Positions 59,956-64,000 of a DNA stretch of 64,000 bases are shown here, piece after piece (the first letter of the stretch is position 1; each line of letters begins with the position of its first letter). The position numbers and the translations under genes were made by a program. Source of the DNA: DATBLE01 sp963837265 (GTDB taxonomy: Bacteria; Actinomycetota; Thermoleophilia; Gaiellales; Gaiellaceae); assembly GCA_963837265.1 (NCBI GenBank), contig CAWIMQ010000002.1:1-64000 (forward strand), read 5' to 3'. The notes below the pieces were generated by a model, which was not told where the DNA came from, did no database searches, and saw only the letters and a program-made list of their open reading frames with translations.

Positions 59956-60510
59956 CTACGTCTCGGGCATCAGCTCGTCGCTCAGCACCCCCACGTAGGG
60001 GAGATTCCGGTAGCGCTCGGCGAAATCGAGCCCGTAGCCGATCACGAACCGGTTCGGGATCTCGAACCCGATCCAGCGCACCGGAACCTCGATCTCGCGC
60101 CGGGCGGGCTTCGTCAGCAGAGCGCAGACCTCGAGCGAGGCGGGCTCACGCGACTCCAGGTTTCGCATCAGGTACGAGAGCGTCAGGCCGGAATCGATGA
60201 TGTCCTCGACCACGAGAACGTCGCGCCCCTCGATGTTGATGTCCAGGTCCTTGAGGATTCGCACGACCCCGGAGGAGTCGGTCTGGGCGCCGTAGCTGGA
60301 GATCGCCATGAAGTCGACCTCGCACGGAACGGTGAGGTGTCGCATCAGGTCGGCCATGAAGAAGACGGCGCCCTTGAGGACGCCGATCAGGAGCAGGTCG
60401 CGGCCGCGGTATTCCGCGGAGATGTCCTCGCCGAGCTCCGCGATCCGCCCGCGCAGGCTTGCGGCGTCGATCAGGACCTCGCCGACCGCCCGCTCCAGCT
60501 CCGTGTTCAT
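59956..60510 (-). CDS. hpt: Hypoxanthine-guanine phosphoribosyltransferase
   Basis: A 184-residue purine salvage enzyme. DLLLIGVLKGAVFFMADLMR carries the family K-G pair, VDFMAISSYGAQTDSSGVVR is the flexible loop, and the PRPP-binding motif is VLVVEDIIDSGLTLSYLMRN. IGFEIPNRFVIGYGLDFAER is the purine-binding C-terminal hood. It makes IMP/GMP from bases and PRPP. ATG 60510 overlaps the tilS stop by one base (TGATG), as expected for a tilS-hpt operon. Confidence 0.95.
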   Translation of the reverse strand: MNTELERAVGEVLIDAASLRGRIAELGEDISAEYRGRDLLLIGVLKGAVFFMADLMRHLTVPCEVDFMAISSYGAQTDSSGVVRILKDLDINIEGRDVLVVEDIIDSGLTLSYLMRNLESREPASLEVCALLTKPARREIEVPVRWIGFEIPNRFVIGYGLDFAERYRNLPYVGVLSDELMPET

Positions 60511-61472
60511 CACGTGCGTGTCACCCGTACCCGTGCATCCTCCACGATTCCGGGCACGGCGACAACCTCGTCGTGCTCCACCACCAGAGGCCAGGCGTCG
60601 CGCTCGGCGCGGGGGACCTTCGCGTCGACGAAGACGTCCTGGACCTTCCGCCGGCGACCGCTGAGGCGGTCGCCGGGGCGGCGAGCTCTGACCTCCAGGC
60701 CCGGCCGGCTCGCCTCGATCGTCCATGGCCCCCAGCGAACGGGCCCGCGGTCGAGTGAGATCCGGTCGTACTCGCGCGCCGCGGTGATGCCGCGTCCGAG
60801 ATCCCGCGACTTCGAGCCGCTCCGGGACGCGAGCAGCTCGAGGAGAGCGTCCTCCATCGCCCGCGGCAGGCGGGGACGCTCGTCGGCGAGGCGGCGGATG
60901 TTCTCCTCGGCGGCCGGGTGAAGCCTGCGGAGCAACGGGACGAGCTCCTCGCGGATCAGGCCGCGCAGCGTGTCCGGGTTCGAGGAGTCGCTGCGGAACC
61001 GCAGGCCGTTCTCGCGGCAGTACGCCTCGGTCTCCTCCCGCCAGAGGGTGAGCAGCGGGCGGACGACGCCGTCCTCGCGGCGGGCCTTGATCCCGCGGGT
61101 GGAGCCGCTGGCGGCCAGCCGGTAGAGGATGGTCTCGACCTGGTCGGAGGCCGTGTGGCCGGTGGCGCGCAGCCCGCGACCCTCCGTCAGCGCGTAGCGG
61201 AGATCGCGAAGCGCCGCCTCGGTGCGAGCAGGCGAAGAGACGACGACCTCGGCGCCGAGCACGTCGCGACAGAAGGCGGCGTCCGCGTCGGACTCCGCGC
61301 CGCGGAGGCCGTGGTCGACGTGGAGCGCGGAGACGCGGTAGCCGAGCGCGCGGAGCGCGTGCCAGAGGCACGTCGAGTCGGCGCCACCCGAGACCAGGCA
61401 GACGACCGCGCCGCCGGGCTCGATCAGCCCGTGACGCCGGACGTGCGCCTCGATCCGCTCCAGGACCGCCAC
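60510..61472 (-). CDS. tilS: tRNA(Ile)-lysidine synthetase
   Basis: A 320-residue N-type PP-loop enzyme that puts lysidine at C34 of tRNA-Ile(CAU). The PP-loop is VVCLVSGGADSTCLWHALR, then VSALHVDHGLRGAESDADA and GRGLRATGHTASDQVETILY, and a C-terminal region with RPGLEVRARRPGDRLSGRRR. GTG 61472 is preferred to ATG 61481 because a CAGAAT -10 box (61480-61485 complement) overlaps that ATG and lies 7 nt before the GTG. Essential gene; looks intact. Confidence 0.9.
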   Translation of the reverse strand: MAVLERIEAHVRRHGLIEPGGAVVCLVSGGADSTCLWHALRALGYRVSALHVDHGLRGAESDADAAFCRDVLGAEVVVSSPARTEAALRDLRYALTEGRGLRATGHTASDQVETILYRLAASGSTRGIKARREDGVVRPLLTLWREETEAYCRENGLRFRSDSSNPDTLRGLIREELVPLLRRLHPAAEENIRRLADERPRLPRAMEDALLELLASRSGSKSRDLGRGITAAREYDRISLDRGPVRWGPWTIEASRPGLEVRARRPGDRLSGRRRKVQDVFVDAKVPRAERDAWPLVVEHDEVVAVPGIVEDARVRVTRT

Positions 61473-61479
61473 CGCAACC

Positions 61480-61498
61480 ATTCTGCCGCGGATAGGCT
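61480..61498. promoter_or_regulatory. Back-to-back -10 boxes for tilS and the split-barrel gene
   Basis: On the minus strand CAGAAT (61480-61485) lies 7 nt before tilS GTG 61472. On the plus strand TAGGCT (61493-61498) lies 6 nt before GTG 61505. Two divergent leaderless promoters thus share a 32-bp gap. Confidence 0.55.
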
Positions 61499-61504
61499 CG
61501 ACTC

Positions 61505-61921
61505 GTGCTCGACGAGACGACGCCCTGGGGCGCCCGCGCGGGAAGACGGCTGCGCGAGGAGCTGATCGGCTGGCTGACCACCGTCGCGGCGGACGGTTCC
61601 CCCGGGCCGACCCCGATCTGGTTCCTCTGGGACGGCGAACGCTCGATCCTGCTCTACAGCCGGCCCGGCAAGCCGAAGCTCGTGAACCTCGCCCGGAACC
61701 CGCACGTCAGCCTCAACCTCGACTCGGACGGCGTCGACGCCGACATCGTCATCTGCTCGGGCGAGGCGCACGTCTCGGACGACCCGCCGGCGACCGACGT
61801 TCCGGCCTATGTCCACAAGTACGCCGAGCGCATCGCCGCCCTCGGCTGGACACCCGAGAGCTTCGCCGCCGACTTCTCCGTTCCGGTCCGAATCGACCTC
61901 ACGCGCATACGAGGCTGGTGA
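61505..61921 (+). CDS. F420/PPOX-type split-barrel protein (TIGR03667-like)
   Basis: A 138-residue split-barrel flavin/F420-binding protein. ELIGWLTTVAADGSPGPTPI, FLWDGERSILLYSRPGKPKL and LARNPHVSLNLDSDGVDADI correspond to TIGR03667-type members such as Rv3369. EAHVSDDPPATDVPAYVHKY and the C-terminal FSVPVRIDLTRIRGW complete the barrel. It probably binds F420 rather than PLP/FMN; the substrate is unknown. It is followed at once by a strong palindrome. Confidence 0.85.
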   Translation: MLDETTPWGARAGRRLREELIGWLTTVAADGSPGPTPIWFLWDGERSILLYSRPGKPKLVNLARNPHVSLNLDSDGVDADIVICSGEAHVSDDPPATDVPAYVHKYAERIAALGWTPESFAADFSVPVRIDLTRIRGW

Positions 61922-61923
61922 GG

Positions 61924-61952
61924 ACGTGTCAGGGGTCAGACCCCTGACACGT
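61924..61952. repeat. Palindromic repeat GGGGTC-A-GACCCC, copy 1
   Basis: ACGTGTCAGGGGTC (61924-61937) and GACCCCTGACACGT (61939-61952) form a 14-bp perfect stem around one A. It lies 3 bp after the split-barrel gene, so it can act as its terminator. A related second copy is at 62020. Confidence 0.75.
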
Positions 61953-62019
61953 CTCCTCCGGCCGAGAGCCGGCCCGGCCGCACAGCTTTTTGCTGTTTTC
62001 CTTTCCAGCCGGCCATCGA

Positions 62020-62045
62020 AGGGGTCAGACCCCTGTCATGTCCCG
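62020..62045. repeat. Palindromic repeat GGGGTC-A-GACCCC, copy 2
   Basis: AGGGGTC-A-GACCCCT (62020-62034) repeats the core of copy 1, followed by GTCATGTCCC. With copy 1 it brackets about 70 bp containing a T-rich stretch, like a small non-autonomous element or a double terminator. Confidence 0.65.
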
Positions 62046-62134
62046 TTCGGCCCTGATTCGGGCCCAGTGGGAGGCCGCCTCGACGGCCGCCCAGCGGACG
62101 ACCCACGCCAGCGCGGCGAGCTTGAGGAACCGCT

Positions 62135-62914
62135 TCAAAAGATCAGGCTCCGGTAGGAGATCGTCCGCCGCATCCCGATCGCCTCGTAGACGCGCATCGC
62201 CGCCGCGTTGTTCGGCCGGACGAACAGGCAGACGCGCGGCACCTGCCCGAGGAGGCGCACGCAGAGGTCGCGCATGCCGCGCTTCGCGTAGCCACGCCCG
62301 CGTGCCGACGGGTCGACCCAGACCTGCTGGAGCTGCACGGCCTCCGGCGTCCAGGCCGACGCCTCCGCCTTGAACAGGATCGTGCCGCTCTCGATCCAGA
62401 GCCACGAGCGGCCCTCCCCGATCTGCGCCTGCGTCCGCCAGCGAAAGCCGTCCGGGTCCCGGTGGAGCGGGTTCAGGCCGATCTCCTCCTCGTGCGCTGC
62501 CGCGCAGGCGGGCACGAGGACGGGGAGATCGGCCAGCGTCGCTTCCCGCAGCCCGGTGTCGCCCGGCTCGGGCGGCATCTCCAGCACGTAGACCGGCTGC
62601 CCCGGGCGGTCCTCCCGCGGCGAGGGCATCCTCCCCTCGGCCGCCTCCCACAGCTCGCCCACCGCCCGTTCCTCGCCGATCAGCATCCGCGCGCGGCTCG
62701 ACACGGCGGCCGGCGCGAACGCCGCACAGTCCCGTCCCGAAGGGACGACGTTGGCGCCGACGTGACACAGGGCGCTGAGCGTGCCGTTCTCGCCCAGAGC
62801 GGAGAAGCGGCCGAGACCGCGGCGGGCGACGTCCTCGAGGAAGACCCGCTCGACCGGATCCTCGGCGCAGAAGGCGAGGATCTGGCGGAGGGTCGGCTCG
62901 AAGGGCGCGGCCAC
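62135..62914 (-). CDS. DUF4081/GNAT acetyltransferase
   Basis: A 259-residue protein with an N-terminal helical DUF4081-like domain (PTLRQILAFCAEDPVERVFL and GRFSALGENGTLSALCHVGA) and a C-terminal GNAT domain. AVQLQQVWVDPSARGRGYAK carries the acetyl-CoA loop, and RLLGQVPRVCLFVRPNNAAA with MRVYEAIGMRRTISYRSLIF matches the GNAT C-terminus. Such two-domain proteins are widespread in actinobacteria; substrate unknown. GTG 62914. Confidence 0.85.
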   Translation of the reverse strand: MAAPFEPTLRQILAFCAEDPVERVFLEDVARRGLGRFSALGENGTLSALCHVGANVVPSGRDCAAFAPAAVSSRARMLIGEERAVGELWEAAEGRMPSPREDRPGQPVYVLEMPPEPGDTGLREATLADLPVLVPACAAAHEEEIGLNPLHRDPDGFRWRTQAQIGEGRSWLWIESGTILFKAEASAWTPEAVQLQQVWVDPSARGRGYAKRGMRDLCVRLLGQVPRVCLFVRPNNAAAMRVYEAIGMRRTISYRSLIF

Positions 62915-62945
62915 GTCACCGTTTCTTATACAGCGTGCAGCCCGC

Positions 62946-62951
62946 TAGGCT
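62946..62951 (+). promoter_or_regulatory. -10 box TAGGCT for deoD
   Basis: TAGGCT ends 9 nt before ATG 62961, another leaderless or near-leaderless start. Confidence 0.55.
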
Positions 62952-62960
62952 TGCGCGGCG

Positions 62961-63668
62961 ATGCCGATCCACCTCAGAGCCGAGCCGGGCGACTACGCGG
63001 AAGGGTGCCTTCTCCCCGGCGACCCTCTGCGCGCCCAGTACATCGCCGAGACGTTCCTCGAGGACGCGGTCGAGGTCAACCACGAGCGCGGGATGCTCGG
63101 CTACACGGGAGCGTTCCGGGGGCAGCGAGTGTCGGTGCAGTCGAGCGGGATGGGCTGCCCCTCGGCCGGGATCGTGATCGAGGAGCTGACCCAGCTCGGC
63201 GTGAGGAAGATCCTCCGGGTCGGCACGTGCGGCGGCCTCCAGCCCGACCTCCGGATGGGCGACCTGATCGTCGCGCTCTCGGCGACGCCTGCCGACGCGA
63301 CCCCGACGCACCTGGTCGGCGGCGAGCCCCATGCCCCCACCGCCGACTGGGAGCTCGTGCACGGCGCCGTCCACCACGCGAAGCAGCTCGGCCGGAAGGT
63401 ACGGGTCGGCGGTGTCGTCTCCAGCGACGTCTTCTACAACCCGGACGGCGGCCAGTACCAGCGCTGGGGCGACCGGGGCATCCTCGCCGTCGAGATGGAG
63501 GCGGCGATGCTGTTCACGCTGGGGGCGCTGCGGAAGATCCAGGCCGGCTGTCTGCTCGTCGTCAGCGACGTGGTCGTCGACGGCGAGTTCAAGCGGATCA
63601 CGGACGAGGAGATGCGCGCCGCCGTCGACCAGATGACCGAGTTGGCGCTCCTGACCATTTCGGGCTGA
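62961..63668 (+). CDS. deoD: DeoD-type purine-nucleoside phosphorylase
   Basis: A 235-residue hexameric-type nucleoside phosphorylase that splits purine nucleosides with phosphate. CLLPGDPLRAQYIAETFLED is the phosphate-binding start, then VSVQSSGMGCPSAGIVIEEL, ILRVGTCGGLQPDLRMGDLI, GILAVEMEAAMLFTLGALRK (sugar-binding Glu-Met-Glu) and LLVVSDVVVDGEFKRITDEE with the catalytic Asp region. Its TGA stop is in the loop of a 12-bp hairpin. ATG 62961 gives the usual length. Confidence 0.93.
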   Translation: MPIHLRAEPGDYAEGCLLPGDPLRAQYIAETFLEDAVEVNHERGMLGYTGAFRGQRVSVQSSGMGCPSAGIVIEELTQLGVRKILRVGTCGGLQPDLRMGDLIVALSATPADATPTHLVGGEPHAPTADWELVHGAVHHAKQLGRKVRVGGVVSSDVFYNPDGGQYQRWGDRGILAVEMEAAMLFTLGALRKIQAGCLLVVSDVVVDGEFKRITDEEMRAAVDQMTELALLTISG

Positions 63669-63681
63669 CGCCCGAAATGGT
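63654..63681 (+). terminator. deoD terminator hairpin enclosing the stop codon
   Basis: ACCATTTCGGGC (63654-63665) pairs with GCCCGAAATGGT (63670-63681), a 12-bp perfect stem. The 4-nt loop TGAC contains the deoD stop. No U-tract follows. Confidence 0.65.
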
Positions 63682-63693
63682 TGGCGGGTCTCC

Positions 63694-63699
63694 TAACCT
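63694..63699 (+). promoter_or_regulatory. -10 box TAACCT for the lipid kinase gene
   Basis: TAACCT ends 6 nt before ATG 63706. Confidence 0.5.
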
Positions 63700-63705
63700 T
63701 CGCTG

Positions 63706-64000
63706 ATGCCGCAGGCAGCAGCGAAGGCGGTGTTCCTGGTCAACCCGGCCTCCGACGGCGGGGCGACGGGCCGCCGCTGGCCGGAGCTCGCGCGACGGGC
63801 CTCGGCCAGGGGCCTCGAGGGCGACGTGCTGTTCTCCGAGCGGCCGCACCACCTGCGAGAGCTCGCGAGTCGCGTCGCCGGGCAGGGAGCGGAGCTCGTG
63901 GTCGCGGTCGGGGGCGACGGCACCGTCAACGAGGTCGCGGCCGGGATCGTCGGCACCGCTTCGGAGCTGGCGGTGATCCCGCGCGGCACCGGCGTCGACT
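63706..64000 (+). CDS. Diacylglycerol kinase-family lipid kinase (partial, cut by window end)
   Basis: The first 98 residues of a DAGK/YegS/BmrU-type lipid kinase. KAVFLVNPASDGGATGRRW is the N-terminal block, VLFSERPHHLRELASRVAG is next, and the catalytic-domain glycine loop VVAVGGDGTVNEVAAGIVG is clear, followed by LAVIPRGTGVD. Such enzymes phosphorylate diacylglycerol or related lipids with ATP. The gene runs off the end of the window, so its length is unknown. Confidence 0.88.
   Translation, partial: MPQAAAKAVFLVNPASDGGATGRRWPELARRASARGLEGDVLFSERPHHLRELASRVAGQGAELVVAVGGDGTVNEVAAGIVGTASELAVIPRGTGVD

Overview
This is high-GC actinobacterial DNA. CarD, ClpC, an F420/flavin-type split-barrel protein, DUF2469, type III pantothenate kinase and a mutY / radA / carD / ispD / ispF / clpC / lysS / coaX / folKBP / ftsH / hpt / tilS gene set all point that way. 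The set parallels the M. tuberculosis Rv3580c-Rv3625c neighbourhood. Very high GC, deep divergence and frequent -10 boxes placed 6-9 nt before the start codon suggest a deep-branching lineage such as Thermoleophilia/Gaiellales; that placement is inference.

Region 1 (1-11.3 kb) is accessory. After the tail of an HAF-type protein come a HicBA toxin-antitoxin pair and a GFA enzyme. An array of small gene units follows: tiny membrane proteins, a cytochrome-like lipoprotein, two cupins, GNATs, a monooxygenase, a YCII protein, a VOC protein and an S51 peptidase. The units are separated by eleven copies of a roughly 27-bp repeat, all in the same orientation. Several units are broken by a nonsense codon, a frameshift or a lost haem ligand. 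The peptidase is split by a 1308-bp IS3-family element whose removal restores its frame exactly. A SemiSWEET transporter and an excisionase-type HTH protein close the region.

Region 2 (11.3-26.3 kb) is mostly housekeeping: mutY, a secreted protein, a two-gene AhpD/CMD unit, a beta-propeller protein with a divergent MarR regulator, ispF-PHP-ispD-carD, radA, clpC, an Rrf2 regulator and a sulfate ABC transporter operon. The AhpD-like gene has an in-frame UGA at the catalytic cysteine of its CxxC motif. A hairpin 11 nt downstream resembles the E. coli fdhF SECIS, so it is a probable selenoprotein. This is the strongest single-gene finding.

Region 3 (26.4-51.4 kb) is a surface or exopolysaccharide locus. 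It holds an initiating sugar-phosphate transferase, glycosyltransferases, a nucleotide-sugar operon (3,5-epimerase, SDR epimerases, C-methyltransferase, glucose-1-phosphate cytidylyltransferase, PIG-L deacetylase and a DUF4910 peptidase-like protein), a pyruvyl transferase, an O-antigen ligase/polymerase, a Wzz-tyrosine kinase fusion, a secreted Ig-domain glycoside hydrolase and a Wzx-type flippase. It separates clpC from lysS, which lie close together in many actinobacteria.

Region 4 (51.4-64 kb) returns to housekeeping: lysS, greA, dusB, coaX, DUF2469, folK-folB-folP, a DUF4234 membrane protein, ftsH, hpt, tilS, an F420-type protein, a GNAT, deoD and the start of a lipid kinase.

Single-base frameshifts recur across the window (about 3.89, 14.5, 25.7, 41.5, 41.9 and 50.0-50.2 kb), often in homopolymers. 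Some of the broken genes may therefore be assembly errors.
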